Assembly (NCBI RefSeq): GCF_004116955.1
Contig: NZ_CP026362.1
Location: 3,278,501 to 3,342,500, forward strand
Length of the DNA: 64,000 bases
Source: Bacillus vallismortis
GTDB lineage: Bacteria; Bacillota; Bacilli; Bacillales; Bacillaceae
Direction: 5' to 3'
Shown here piece by piece: positions 17,733 through 27,523 of the stretch. The notes beneath the pieces were generated by a model, which was not told the DNA's origin, searched no databases, and saw only the letters and a list, made by a program, of their open reading frames with translations. The position numbers and the translations under genes are program-made. The first letter of the stretch is position 1; each line of letters starts with the position of its first letter.

Positions 17733-17999
17733 ATGAAACAAAAGCTGTTACTTTCAGGTCTCGCTGTTTCAACTGTCGGCATCACTTCTTATCTATTAAA
17801 AGACCCGTCAAATCGCCAAAAAGCACGAGAATTCATTCACAGCATGAAAATGAAAATGAAAATGACAAAACAACCTGAAATGGAAAAGTTCCCAGTCGAT
17901 AAAGCCGGCCACCCACACCCGCAAGATATTGAGGACAATAAAATGGTATCCGAAGGCTCCATGTACCCCGTCCAATATTATGATGAAAAAAAGAAGTAA
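17733..17999 (+). CDS. ybyB: SigB-dependent general stress protein YbyB
   Basis: An 88-residue protein with an N-terminal hydrophobic anchor (LLLSGLAVSTVGITSYLL) and a charged tail rich in lysine and methionine (MKMKMKMTKQPEMEK). GAAAGGAG precedes the ATG. The open frame extends upstream through the SigB promoter, which fixes the start at 17733. Its function in stress is unknown. Confidence 0.85.
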   Translation: MKQKLLLSGLAVSTVGITSYLLKDPSNRQKAREFIHSMKMKMKMTKQPEMEKFPVDKAGHPHPQDIEDNKMVSEGSMYPVQYYDEKKK

Positions 18000-18006
18000 T
18001 TTAAAG

Positions 18007-18030
18007 GCTCTCTTCGATAAGGAAGAGAGC
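18007..18030 (+). terminator. Terminator of ybyB
   Basis: GCTCTCTTC / GAAGAGAGC arms with a six-base loop, then TTTT. It lies 8 bases from the end of the converging cypC and may also slow transcription from that side. Confidence 0.8.
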
Positions 18031-18038
18031 TTTTGCAT

Positions 18039-19313
<1,275 letters not shown>

Positions 19314-19455
19314 TTACCCTCTTTTTTCACGTTATCACACGCAGATAAACCCAATTACAGTATTTGTTTTCAAAACCAAATTTACGCATTCTTTTAAAAG
19401 GAAGTACAAAAGAAATAGAGAAAAGATAATTGACCAAAGCAAAGGGGAGAACCAA

Positions 19456-20259
19456 ATGAAGAAATGGACATATGTTGTGCTTGTGCTGAGTATTGCAGGG
19501 ATCGTCGGTTTTTCCGTTTACGCATCATCGTCTGCCCATGAAAAGCATCTGAATGTCAGCCAAATGAAAGTCGATAACGAATTCAAAGATACGGATGGAA
19601 CCTTCATTCTTCACGATGTGCAAAAGGACAAGACCTTTATATACAACAGAAAACGTGCAAACAAAAGACAAACTCCGCAGTCCACCTTCAAGGTCGTAAA
19701 TGCCTTAATCGGTTTGCAAGTAAAAGCTGTTCGAGATGAATACGATGTCAAACGGTGGGACGGGGTCAAGCGTGAGTTCGATTCATGGAACCGCGACCAC
19801 ACGCTTGGATCGGCCATGCGTGAATCGGCAATCTGGTATTATCAGGAACTGGCGAGGGATATCGGCGAAAAAAGGATGAAGGTCTGGCTCCATACTTTGT
19901 CGTACGGCAACGAGGATATCAGCGGCGGCATCGGCCAATTTTGGCTGCAGAGCTCGCTTGCAATTTCTCCGCTGGAACAAGAAGCCTTTTTGAAGAAACT
20001 TTTTCATGAGACACTTCCCTTTGATCAATCAGTGATGAAAACCGTCAAGCGCATGATGATTCAAGAGGAAGGAGATCATTACACGCTCTTTGGGAAAACC
20101 GGAACCCGCTTGACAGATATGGGATTAGGCTGGTTTGTCGGATTCATCAAAACAGAGCATGGTTCGTATATTTTTGTCACCAATGTCGATGATTCCGGCA
20201 CAAAAGCCAAAAACATTACAGTGAATATCCTGAAAAAATACGGCCTGATCACATCCTAA
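19456..20259 (+). CDS. ybxI: Class D (OXA-type) beta-lactamase
   Basis: A 267-residue exported or membrane-anchored serine beta-lactamase. The N-terminal hydrophobic segment (YVVLVLSIAGIVGFSVYA) is followed by the catalytic motifs in order: STFK (S76-K79), SAI at 124-126 in place of the canonical SxV, and KTGT starting at 214. GGGGAGAACC lies before the ATG at 19456. B. subtilis YbxI (BSU-1) hydrolyses penicillins weakly. The Ile in the second motif is a conservative change, and all catalytic residues are present. Confidence 0.9.
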   Translation: MKKWTYVVLVLSIAGIVGFSVYASSSAHEKHLNVSQMKVDNEFKDTDGTFILHDVQKDKTFIYNRKRANKRQTPQSTFKVVNALIGLQVKAVRDEYDVKRWDGVKREFDSWNRDHTLGSAMRESAIWYYQELARDIGEKRMKVWLHTLSYGNEDISGGIGQFWLQSSLAISPLEQEAFLKKLFHETLPFDQSVMKTVKRMMIQEEGDHYTLFGKTGTRLTDMGLGWFVGFIKTEHGSYIFVTNVDDSGTKAKNITVNILKKYGLITS

Positions 20260-20265
20260 ATGAAA

Positions 20266-20290
20266 GGAGCCCTGCATAATGGGCAGGGCT
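20266..20290 (-). terminator. Terminator between ybxI and ybxH
   Basis: GAGCCCTGC / GCAGGGCTC arms with a short loop. The T content is modest on both sides; position suits both converging genes, mainly csgA-ybxH. Confidence 0.65.
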
Positions 20291-20482
20291 CTAAATCTCA
20301 TGCTCGAAACAATAATGATTCACAAGCTCTTCAATCAAATCGTGATCTGGATATTCTCCGTTACATTCAAATTCAATTTCTTCCACAAATTCGCCGTGAT
20401 GGTATACATGGATGGCTCCGTTTTGTCGGATAACACTAAACTCCGGCTGAAATGTATATCCGTTTCGTTCAATTGCTCCCAT
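20291..20482 (-). CDS. ybxH: Small conserved protein YbxH
   Basis: A 63-residue acidic cytoplasmic protein. A beta-like pattern (YTFQPEFSVIRQNGAIHVYHHGEFVEEIEFEC) is followed by a short helix. It starts 14 bases downstream of csgA and shares its transcript, so expression during sporulation is likely. No known function. Confidence 0.8.
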   Translation of the reverse strand: MGAIERNGYTFQPEFSVIRQNGAIHVYHHGEFVEEIEFECNGEYPDHDLIEELVNHYCFEHEI

Positions 20483-20496
20483 TTCTTACCCGCCTT

Positions 20497-20745
20497 TCAA
20501 AGCAGTAATTCATACACCTCGTTTAATTCCTTGGCCCGTTTTTGATCCTGTTCATTCTGCGCATACTTAATTTCTTTTTCTAATACATGGTTCAAAAAAG
20601 ACATTTCATTGTCATCCAAATCTTTTACAAATTCCTCTTCATTCACATAACGCTTCGCCAGCATCTTCTTGCAAATCCGCTGGCAGACTTCATTTTCAAG
20701 GTGGTTCGAAAGTGATTCACGCAAATAACCGAGTGTAACATCCAT
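20497..20745 (-). CDS. csgA: Sporulation-specific SASP-like protein CsgA
   Basis: An 82-residue helical, charged protein (MDVTLGYLRESLSNHLENEV). It corresponds to B. subtilis CsgA, made in the forespore under SigG. AAGGAAAGG precedes the ATG. I could not find an unambiguous SigG promoter in the leader, but a TTCCGC/GCGGAA dyad lies there (about 20764-20793). Followed by ybxH in one operon. Confidence 0.8.
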   Translation of the reverse strand: MDVTLGYLRESLSNHLENEVCQRICKKMLAKRYVNEEEFVKDLDDNEMSFLNHVLEKEIKYAQNEQDQKRAKELNEVYELLL

Positions 20746-20821
20746 GTTATGAACACCTTTCCTTCCGCTATCTTTACCCTATAGCTTGCGGAAACAGGAA
20801 AATTCCATACGCCAAAAATAA

Positions 20822-20851
20822 AAAAAGAGACATCCGTGAATGTCTCTTTTT
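20822..20851 (-). terminator. Terminator of ybxG
   Basis: AAAAAGAGACAT / ATGTCTCTTTTT arms, then T-rich DNA on the minus strand. Confidence 0.9.
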
Positions 20852-20856
20852 CCATG

Positions 20857-22245
20857 TTATTCAACCGATTGATCGCTTTTTGCCAAATTGGCCTGCGAAC
20901 GCTTGCCAATCCCAAACACATAATAACTAATGACCACAAGCGCTAAGAAAATCACACCGACAACCAGAGAGATACGAGTATCATCATTGAACCACATGCC
21001 GACAAGAACCATCAGCAAGAAAGCAATCGTCACATAGTTTGTGAAAGGCGCAAACGGCATTTTGAATGGATGTTTATCTAATGCAGCGCCCTTCGCTTTT
21101 CTGAATCCGATGTGGCTGATCAAGATGACAAACCAAGGAATCATACCAGGCAGCACGCTGGCGCTGTAAACATATACAAAAATCTTCGGCGGCGCGATAT
21201 AGTTCAGCACAACACCAACAGCCAAACCGATCATTACAGCAATTGTGCCGTAGAGCGGCACCCCATTGCGTGAAATCTTCGTAAAGAATTTTGGTGCTTG
21301 TCCATTTACCCCCAGTGTATAAAGCATGCGTCCTGCACTGAAAATACCGCTATTACAGCCGGACATTGCCGCTGTAATCACGACAAAGTTAATAATGCCG
21401 GCAGCTGCTGTAACACCAATTTTCGCGAACGTAGACACGAACGGACTTCCAAGTGAATTGAGCTCATCCCAAGGATACACTGTCACAATCACAAAAATAG
21501 CACCAATATAGAAAATCAAAATGCGCCAAATAATACTTTGAATCGCACTTCTTAGCGTGTTTTTCGGGTCTTTTGCTTCACCGGCTGTAATCCCGATCAG
21601 CTCAACCCCTTGATAAGCCGCAATAACAAGAGAAAGCGCAAAGAAGAAGCCAGAGAAGCCGTTAGTAAAGAATCCTCCGTGGGACCACAGATTCGACAAT
21701 CCGATCGGATCTCCGCCGTTGCCGAATCCGAAGAAAATAATCCCGATTCCCGCAATAATCATCAAAATAATCGTCACGATTTTAATCATCGCAAACCAAA
21801 ACTCAAACTCGCCAAATGACTTAACAGAAATTAAATTCGCCGCACCGAGAATCACCATTGCCACGATACCAGGTATCCAAGCGGGCAAATCCGGGAACCA
21901 ATACTTCATGTAGGAACCGACAGCGATAATTTCTGACATGCCGACGATAACCCACTGAAACCAGTTGCTCCATGCTGTCATATAACCTGCCAGCGGATGA
22001 ATATAGTTATGGCCGAATGTCGCAAAAGAACCCGTGCTCGGTTCGACATACAGCATTTCACCCATCGCGCGCATGATAAAAAAGATAAAAATCCCACATA
22101 TTGCATAAGCCAAAAGGACAGACGGCCCAGTCCATGAAATCGTGCTGGCAGAACCCATAAACAAGCCAACACCAATCGTGCCGCCCAAGGCGATCATTTG
22201 AATGTGACGAGCGCCTAATCCCCTCTTTAATTCTTGATTTGCCAC
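20857..22245 (-). CDS. ybxG: Amino acid permease of the APC family
   Basis: A 462-residue permease with twelve hydrophobic segments. The APC signature opens it ([21 protein letters not shown], helix 1), and [17 protein letters not shown] is between helices 2 and 3. I chose the GTG at 22245 because AGAGGAGG lies 10 bases upstream and the length then matches the family; the ATG 48 bases further up has no such site. B. subtilis YbxG is related to threonine/serine-type permeases; the substrate here is inferred. An imperfect CodY-type box lies at 22289-22303 in the leader. Confidence 0.9.
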   Translation of the reverse strand: MANQELKRGLGARHIQMIALGGTIGVGLFMGSASTISWTGPSVLLAYAICGIFIFFIMRAMGEMLYVEPSTGSFATFGHNYIHPLAGYMTAWSNWFQWVIVGMSEIIAVGSYMKYWFPDLPAWIPGIVAMVILGAANLISVKSFGEFEFWFAMIKIVTIILMIIAGIGIIFFGFGNGGDPIGLSNLWSHGGFFTNGFSGFFFALSLVIAAYQGVELIGITAGEAKDPKNTLRSAIQSIIWRILIFYIGAIFVIVTVYPWDELNSLGSPFVSTFAKIGVTAAAGIINFVVITAAMSGCNSGIFSAGRMLYTLGVNGQAPKFFTKISRNGVPLYGTIAVMIGLAVGVVLNYIAPPKIFVYVYSASVLPGMIPWFVILISHIGFRKAKGAALDKHPFKMPFAPFTNYVTIAFLLMVLVGMWFNDDTRISLVVGVIFLALVVISYYVFGIGKRSQANLAKSDQSVE

Positions 22246-22495
22246 TTCTCTTCCTCCTCTTAATAAAATTCTCGAAATCTTCCTCTGTAACAATCTGAAA
22301 ATTCAAACGGAATATTGTTATATAATCTCTAAAATTACTTATTTCATCATAATAAATTTCTCTGGAAAATACAATTGTTTTTTTCAGGTAAACACTTTTA
22401 GTCAGAGTTTTTCATCAACACTTCATTTTAAATTTTTTATATAAATATAATGAAATTGTTTGAATTTTATAATTCCTTTTCTTTTCATAAAAAAA

Positions 22496-22518
22496 GAGCT
22501 GTTCCCAATGAACAGCTC
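22496..22518 (-). terminator. Terminator of ybdO
   Basis: GAGCTGTT / AACAGCTC arms, followed on the minus strand by seven T. Confidence 0.9.
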
Positions 22519-22520
22519 AC

Positions 22521-23705
22521 CTAATAATGCACGCCAGTTTGACGCTTTAATATTTCAAGCCACTCGGTATCTCCGGTGCCATAGCTCTTGCTTTGCCCTG
22601 CATCTCTCAAAGATCCATTGCTGTAATCAATTGAAAGGATGAAATCCGGGATGGCATCATACCCGGCTTCCGCCAGTTTACTAAGCGCCAAACGATAGTG
22701 GGATATAGCATAGGGGGCCGTTTGTTTTTGGACAGGATCTTTTTCAAGCTCTTCTTTATAAACGTCTATTACGTCACGTCCATCAGGTGTTATGTACCGC
22801 CCGTCTATCACTTCTAAATCCTTCAACCGATAGCCTGTGACATCGTACATCTCACGAGCAGCTTGATACTTTTGATATGCCTCTTGGGAATATTGTGTCG
22901 AATCAGCGCTTAGGCTTTTCATGATATGTAAAAATAGCTCTTTGCTGTTGTCTCCAGATTGCAGCATTTGCTCAATTTGCTCAATCAGTGCCTCATCGTC
23001 TGTCCCGCTCACCTGTACCTTATAGTCAATCGGCGTAATCGTAAACGTAAGCTCCGTCCCTTGTGGAATGTGAATATCGTTTCGGTTCAACAGCACTTGC
23101 AGCTGCTGGTTCACCTGGCTTCGCTGATACACCTTTGCATTCTCATCCTCCACTTCTCCATGAAACGTGACATGGCGAAATGCGGCATCCTGCAAGTTAT
23201 AGTTTTGCGCCTTCCCTTTGAATAGCCATTCTGTTTCATTATCATAAGCAGCCTGTCTTTCCGCAGCAGACAGATCACTTCTGAAATAAGGAGACTTTGA
23301 ATTTTGGTACTTATCCTTGATATAGCCTAATGGATCAGACTTCATTTTGTTAATCGCATTGATCCTGCTGTATTTTTCATCTAGTATCTTGATTCTGATA
23401 TCACTCTCAGACTCATAGGGGTTATTGGATTGAATCACTGTTTCCTCCCCTGTGTCCCTCACTGTTCGTTCATTCGCTGATCGATACACTTTGCTGAAAG
23501 TCCCGCTGTTTCCCGCCACACTGGTTTTCGAATAATTAATCTGATTAATCCCCTCATTATAAGACCGTGACTCGAGCTTACTGTATGCCTTCTCCAGCAC
23601 CGCTGCTGTTTTTTCAGATGCATTCTTGTGTGTACCAGCCACATTTCTATTCAATATGTTCTGTGCCATCAGCTGTGTGCGGATAAATTGCCGATTCAGA
23701 CGCAT
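22521..23705 (-). CDS. ybdO: Uncharacterised protein YbdO
   Basis: A 394-residue protein, not a known enzyme. It has no signal peptide. The N terminus is helical and rich in Asn/Ser/Lys (AQNILNRNVAGTHKN, then SKLESRSYNEGINQINYSKTSV). The middle carries LTFTITPIDYKVQVSGTDDEALIEQIEQML, and the C terminus includes the phrase DFILSIDYSNGSLRD. The length equals that of the B. subtilis gene in this place. It diverges from ybdN, and both ybdO and ybdN look like components for cell-surface or multicellular functions, but nothing in the sequence proves this. Confidence 0.75.
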   Translation of the reverse strand: MRLNRQFIRTQLMAQNILNRNVAGTHKNASEKTAAVLEKAYSKLESRSYNEGINQINYSKTSVAGNSGTFSKVYRSANERTVRDTGEETVIQSNNPYESESDIRIKILDEKYSRINAINKMKSDPLGYIKDKYQNSKSPYFRSDLSAAERQAAYDNETEWLFKGKAQNYNLQDAAFRHVTFHGEVEDENAKVYQRSQVNQQLQVLLNRNDIHIPQGTELTFTITPIDYKVQVSGTDDEALIEQIEQMLQSGDNSKELFLHIMKSLSADSTQYSQEAYQKYQAAREMYDVTGYRLKDLEVIDGRYITPDGRDVIDVYKEELEKDPVQKQTAPYAISHYRLALSKLAEAGYDAIPDFILSIDYSNGSLRDAGQSKSYGTGDTEWLEILKRQTGVHY

Positions 23706-23837
23706 TGGATTCCCTCCTGAACAATTTTCTCTTACTCTTTTTTATCGGCAAACCCAATGTATATATTAACCTATAAAAACATTTATTTACACAGTAAACA
23801 TTATTATGTATGATGGAAATAAAAGGAGGTTGTTTGT

Positions 23838-24695
23838 ATGACAAAAAAATGGCTTATCTCATTCGCGTTGATACTGTCTGTCTTATTCACCTTTACTTAT
23901 TCGGCATCAGCCGCCGGGGTTACTGCGATTACAGGAAACAATTCATTCGATACCGCAGCGCCAATCGGTTATTGGAAATATAAGAATATCGATACAACGA
24001 TTTTGGAAGCTGGGCAGGATGAAGCCTATTTCACGTTTACAGCTAATAAGGGAGAAAAAGTCTATGTGAGAAGTACATATCAAAGCGCGTACACAGGGAT
24101 GAAAATTGAAATTTACGATAGAAACAGAGTACCTGTTTCACAAGGCACTGAAGTCATTAATCCTAATACGTACTCTTCTTTTATTTATGCCAATGCTGAC
24201 GCCCAAAACACGACGGATACCTTCTATGTAAAAGTGTCATGCGGCTCCTATACCGGGAACATGTATTTCACACTTTCAATTGAAAATCGAATCAAATCCG
24301 GCAGCGGAACGTTCCCATTCAGCGGCGTTGCTGAAAATAAAGGAAACACTGCCCTTAGCCCCTCAGGTTCTGACTCCAGCGTGATCAAGGTTGATTTAAC
24401 AAACCAAGCCGGAATACCACGCGATGCCATTGTCACTAGAGTACAAACAACAGCCACTCAAACACCAAGCCAGGGAAATACACGCCATCTGATCATGACA
24501 AGCGAAAACAACGAATGGCGCCGTGCTCTTGTAAACAGCTCGACGTCAGGGTCTTATGATATATCATTGTCAGATCAACTCAGTGTCGCAAAAGTATGGA
24601 GTTTTAAATATAATACTTTAGCGACAGCCAGATCGACGATGAGTAATGTCAAAGCAAAAATAGATTATGAATACGATGTCACAAAGCAATTTTAA
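23838..24695 (+). CDS. ybdN: Secreted protein YbdN
   Basis: A 285-residue protein with a clear Sec signal peptide (WLISFALILSVLFTFTYSASAAG, cleavage near residue 27). The mature part is beta-rich: residues 28-150 have the pattern of a beta-sandwich domain (FDTAAPIGYWKYKNIDTTILEAGQDEAYFTF), and the rest contains repeated short strands. AAAGGAGG precedes the ATG. No catalytic motif. Located divergent from ybdO and upstream of ybdM, with a terminator in between. Function unknown. Confidence 0.8.
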   Translation: MTKKWLISFALILSVLFTFTYSASAAGVTAITGNNSFDTAAPIGYWKYKNIDTTILEAGQDEAYFTFTANKGEKVYVRSTYQSAYTGMKIEIYDRNRVPVSQGTEVINPNTYSSFIYANADAQNTTDTFYVKVSCGSYTGNMYFTLSIENRIKSGSGTFPFSGVAENKGNTALSPSGSDSSVIKVDLTNQAGIPRDAIVTRVQTTATQTPSQGNTRHLIMTSENNEWRRALVNSSTSGSYDISLSDQLSVAKVWSFKYNTLATARSTMSNVKAKIDYEYDVTKQF

Positions 24696-24703
24696 TTCAT
24701 ACT

Positions 24704-24732
24704 GAGCTGGTTCAAATTCCTTGAGCCGGCTC
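24704..24732 (+). terminator. Terminator of ybdN
   Basis: GAGC-GGTTCAA / TTGAGCC-GCTC arms followed by TTTTTT. Confidence 0.85.
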
Positions 24733-24791
24733 TTTTTTATTCTTAGCCTAAAAGGTAAACTATAGTCAGTACAACCAAGGGAAGTGCAGAC

Positions 24792-25562
24792 ATGGCATTA
24801 AAACAGCTGAAAAAACTGTTATTTGACCGCCCTCTAAAGGACGGCGTGATCCTGAACAACCAATACAAAATCGAAGAATGCCTCGGCATGGGCGGGTATG
24901 GCCTAGTTTATTTGTGCACCAATGTCCGTACGCAAACACCTTATGTCTTAAAACAGCTGCGGCAGACAAAAGCGAAAAAGGAAAAAGAAAGAGTCCGGTT
25001 CCAGCAGGAAATGAAGCTGCTCAAAAGCATTCACCACCCGCACATTCCAGCCTTTATAGAAGATTTCATCATAGACGGACAGGCTTATTTTGTCATGCAG
25101 TTCATCGAGGGAGAAAATATAGAAGAGTTATTGTTTTTTCAAAAACAGCCGTTTACAGAGCTCATGGCTTTACAGCTGATTTCGCAGCTGCTTGAGATTG
25201 TAGAATACTTGCATGCGCGCCTGATTTTTCACAGTGACATCAGAACGCCTAATATCATCATCAATCAAGGCAAGCTCAGCCTCATCGATTTCGGCCTTGC
25301 AAAGCAATTGACTCCCGAAGAAACGGAGGAGGCACAGGTAAGAAAACAGGATGACTTCTTCGATCTAGGAGAAACGCTATTGTTCCTGCTGTACTCTCAA
25401 TATAAAGGAAAAAAGAAGAAAAACGGCACTTGGCTGGAGGAACTAACGCTGACAAAAGAAGTAACCTTGCTGCTGAAAAAATTATTGGGCATTGATGAAG
25501 AGTACCAGCACACCGCTCTCATTCGCGAAGACCTAAACCGCGCCATTCAATCGGTCTCATAA
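24792..25562 (+). CDS. ybdM: Eukaryotic-type serine/threonine protein kinase
   Basis: A 256-residue soluble kinase. The motifs are complete: glycine loop GMGGYGLVY (about residues 34-42), the VLKQL lysine, catalytic loop FHSDIRTPN (HRD as HSD, with Asp and Asn kept), and the magnesium motif IDFG. The HRD arginine is replaced by Ser, as in kinases that are not activated by loop phosphorylation. No transmembrane or PASTA part, so unlike PrkC it has no muropeptide sensor. AAGGGAAG lies before the ATG. Targets unknown. Confidence 0.9.
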   Translation: MALKQLKKLLFDRPLKDGVILNNQYKIEECLGMGGYGLVYLCTNVRTQTPYVLKQLRQTKAKKEKERVRFQQEMKLLKSIHHPHIPAFIEDFIIDGQAYFVMQFIEGENIEELLFFQKQPFTELMALQLISQLLEIVEYLHARLIFHSDIRTPNIIINQGKLSLIDFGLAKQLTPEETEEAQVRKQDDFFDLGETLLFLLYSQYKGKKKKNGTWLEELTLTKEVTLLLKKLLGIDEEYQHTALIREDLNRAIQSVS

Positions 25563-25569
25563 AAAAACC

Positions 25570-25590
25570 CTTGTCCCAAGACGGAACAAG
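25570..25590. terminator. Terminator between ybdM and the Ser/Arg-rich gene
   Basis: CTTGT / ACAAG arms enclosing a CCC-AAGAC-GG core, with T runs on both sides. It can act in both directions for the converging genes. Confidence 0.65.
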
Positions 25591-25603
25591 AACTTTTTTG
25601 AAA

Positions 25604-25798
25604 TTAACTGCTGCTGTAGCTCCGGCGCTTGTAGCGATGACTGCCGCCATATCGATCGTAGTGTCTTCTTTTGCCTGAGCTGCTGCTGTAGCTGCGGTGA
25701 TATCTGCGCCGGCTGCTGCTGTAATGCCGATGTCTGCGATAGCGATCACTCGAGCTGCTTGAGAGGCGCTTGATCGTTTTAATGATTTTTTTAAACAT
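25604..25798 (-). CDS. Small Ser/Arg/Tyr-rich peptide
   Basis: A 64-residue, strongly basic, low-complexity peptide: a helix MFKKIIKTIKRL and then runs of SSSSS alternating with RYRRHRHY, RRRYHR and KRRHYD. GGGGTGATCAGC lies before the ATG. Gene order suggests the B. subtilis ybdL position, but I do not recall the family. Its composition is typical of spore-coat or nucleic-acid-binding tails. Alternate frames of the same DNA are also open because of the repeats, so confidence is limited. Confidence 0.6.
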   Translation of the reverse strand: MFKKIIKTIKRLSSSSSDRYRRHRHYSSSRRRYHRSYSSSSGKRRHYDRYGGSHRYKRRSYSSS

Positions 25799-25867
25799 AT
25801 GCTGATCACCCCATTTCTTTCTTCCTATTATATATAGTTAATAGGAGAAAGAAAAACTTCAGCGGGG

Positions 25868-26854
25868 TCACTCTTTTGAAAACAAGAATCCCGTTCCATT
25901 CTCATTTGTCTGCAGCACATAAGTCATCGCGAGCAGCCTGCATATATCCTCAATAATCTTTAACCCAAGCCCCTCACTGTTCTCATTCTGATCAAATCCA
26001 ATACCATCATCGCGAATAGAAACAGTGCCATTTTCAATCATGACTTCCATTTTTTTAGCTTTTGAATGCTTTAACGTATTTTGAAAAATATTATCAAACA
26101 GCCTTTGCATCCATAACACGTTGCTCATCCATATCACATCTTGATCTGCCGGTTTAAAGCGCAATTCAATCCCATTCACACTATATAAATAATCCCACTT
26201 TTTCACCGCTGTTTCTAACAGCTCGTTAAGACGCACTTCTTCATTTACGATATAAGAACTTTCTAGCGTCTCGGCGGAATATAGATTGAATTCATTGGTT
26301 AATTCCGAGATATATTCGATTTGCTGATACAACGATTCGAATACGGCCTGATCATGATACTGGCCTTCCAAATAAAACAACTGCAGCCTGAGAGCTGTTA
26401 AAGGTGTGTTAATGTCATGACGCAGTTTTTGCAAAAGCTCCTTTTTGATTTCCTCCTGCTGTTTCAGTTCCAGTTCACGATATGTCGTCCGTTCAATTAA
26501 CAAATTGACAGACTTGATCAGCTCCCCGATTTCATCAACGTGTTTCACTTCTATTTTATCCGGCACCTTTTGATCACTCGCCAGATACCGAATGGTATGA
26601 TGTAATAGATTGATTTTATGCAGCAGAGAATGAATCGACTTCGAAAATAAAAAAGCTAACAATAAGAGTGATAACAAAAATACAATGAGCATTGCCGGAT
26701 ACGCAAACGACCTATGAAAAGGTATACCGTGATTCATTGATTTAAACACGTTGTCATAAATGACAGACATCAAAATACTAACCGCCAGCAATAGCACCGG
26801 CACACTAATGACAGCCGTACATAATAACAACATATATTTTGTCTTTAACTTCAT
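25868..26854 (-). CDS. ybdK: Sensor histidine kinase YbdK
   Basis: A 328-residue membrane kinase. Two transmembrane helices (residues about 8-30 and 50-70) flank a short extracellular loop of ~20 residues, so the sensor works within the membrane. A HAMP-like linker follows, then the H-box LRHDINTPLTALRLQL with the phospho-His. The ATPase domain has N-box FDNIFQNTLKHSKA and G-box IRDDGIGFDQNENSEGLGL. The start overlaps ybdJ by 4 bases. It is the partner of the regulator YbdJ. The stimulus is unknown; the short loop resembles intramembrane-sensing kinases that detect envelope damage. Confidence 0.9.
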   Translation of the reverse strand: MKLKTKYMLLLCTAVISVPVLLLAVSILMSVIYDNVFKSMNHGIPFHRSFAYPAMLIVFLLSLLLLAFLFSKSIHSLLHKINLLHHTIRYLASDQKVPDKIEVKHVDEIGELIKSVNLLIERTTYRELELKQQEEIKKELLQKLRHDINTPLTALRLQLFYLEGQYHDQAVFESLYQQIEYISELTNEFNLYSAETLESSYIVNEEVRLNELLETAVKKWDYLYSVNGIELRFKPADQDVIWMSNVLWMQRLFDNIFQNTLKHSKAKKMEVMIENGTVSIRDDGIGFDQNENSEGLGLKIIEDICRLLAMTYVLQTNENGTGFLFSKE

Positions 26855-27522
26855 TTCCTCACAATGGTATTCAGCCGATACCCTTCTCCATATATATTTT
26901 CAATAATTTCACCCGCTTGATCGTTGATTTTGGCTCTGATTTTTTTAATGTGCACATTGACGATATTCGGGTTTCTGTCTTCGAGCTGCCACAGATATTC
27001 AAAGAAATGTTCCTTTGTCAGGGTGCTGCCCCTATTTTCATATAAGTAAAAGAAAATTTTCCGCTCAATCGCAGTAAACAACACCTCTTCATGCAGGCTT
27101 TCATTGAACACTTTTTTGGTTTCAGCATTAATATACAAGTGCTTGATTTGCGTAAAGGTTCCATAATGATGCTCAAGCATATTCTGCATCCTCAACAGCA
27201 GCTCCCTCGGATCAAAGGGCTTCACCATATAATCCTCGCCGATTTTCAACCCTTGGAGTTTGCTGTCCATGTCATTGCGGGCCGAAAGAAAAATGACCGG
27301 AATACGCAGTCCCAGCTTTTTGATTTTTGCAGACATTTGATACCCGTCTTCACCCGGCAGCATCACATCCATAATGACCAAATCCACCTTCTGTATGACC
27401 GATAGCACTTCCGCTCCATCGGTTTTCCACATCACATGATAGCCCTCACGCTGCAAAATCTTTTGCAGCAGACCGCCAATCATCACATCGTCTTCCACGA
27501 TTAAAATATGATAACCCTTCAT
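26851..27522 (-). CDS. ybdJ: OmpR-family response regulator YbdJ
   Basis: A 223-residue regulator. The receiver domain (1-120) has the acid pair EDD at residues 10-12, the phospho-acceptor in VIMDVMLPG and the switch lysine in YMVKPFDP. The C-terminal OmpR-type winged helix (130-220) ends with VHIKKIRAKINDQAGEIIENIYGEGYRL, which includes the recognition helix. It lies 1 base after ybdG and 4 bases into ybdK, one operon ybdG-ybdJ-ybdK, so the system may control or respond to a hydrolase-linked signal. Confidence 0.9.
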   Translation of the reverse strand: MKGYHILIVEDDVMIGGLLQKILQREGYHVMWKTDGAEVLSVIQKVDLVIMDVMLPGEDGYQMSAKIKKLGLRIPVIFLSARNDMDSKLQGLKIGEDYMVKPFDPRELLLRMQNMLEHHYGTFTQIKHLYINAETKKVFNESLHEEVLFTAIERKIFFYLYENRGSTLTKEHFFEYLWQLEDRNPNIVNVHIKKIRAKINDQAGEIIENIYGEGYRLNTIVRK

Positions 27523-27523
27523 C

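Noticed and set aside
24248..24457. Antisense frame within ybdN
   Set aside because: Falls inside a gene with a clear signal peptide and no independent signals.
25519..25809. A 96-codon Ala/Thr-rich frame on the minus strand
   Set aside because: It overlaps the Ser/Arg-rich gene in another frame, and its alanine bias is a product of the repeated TCT/CGC-type codons. The 64-codon frame has the better ribosome-binding site.
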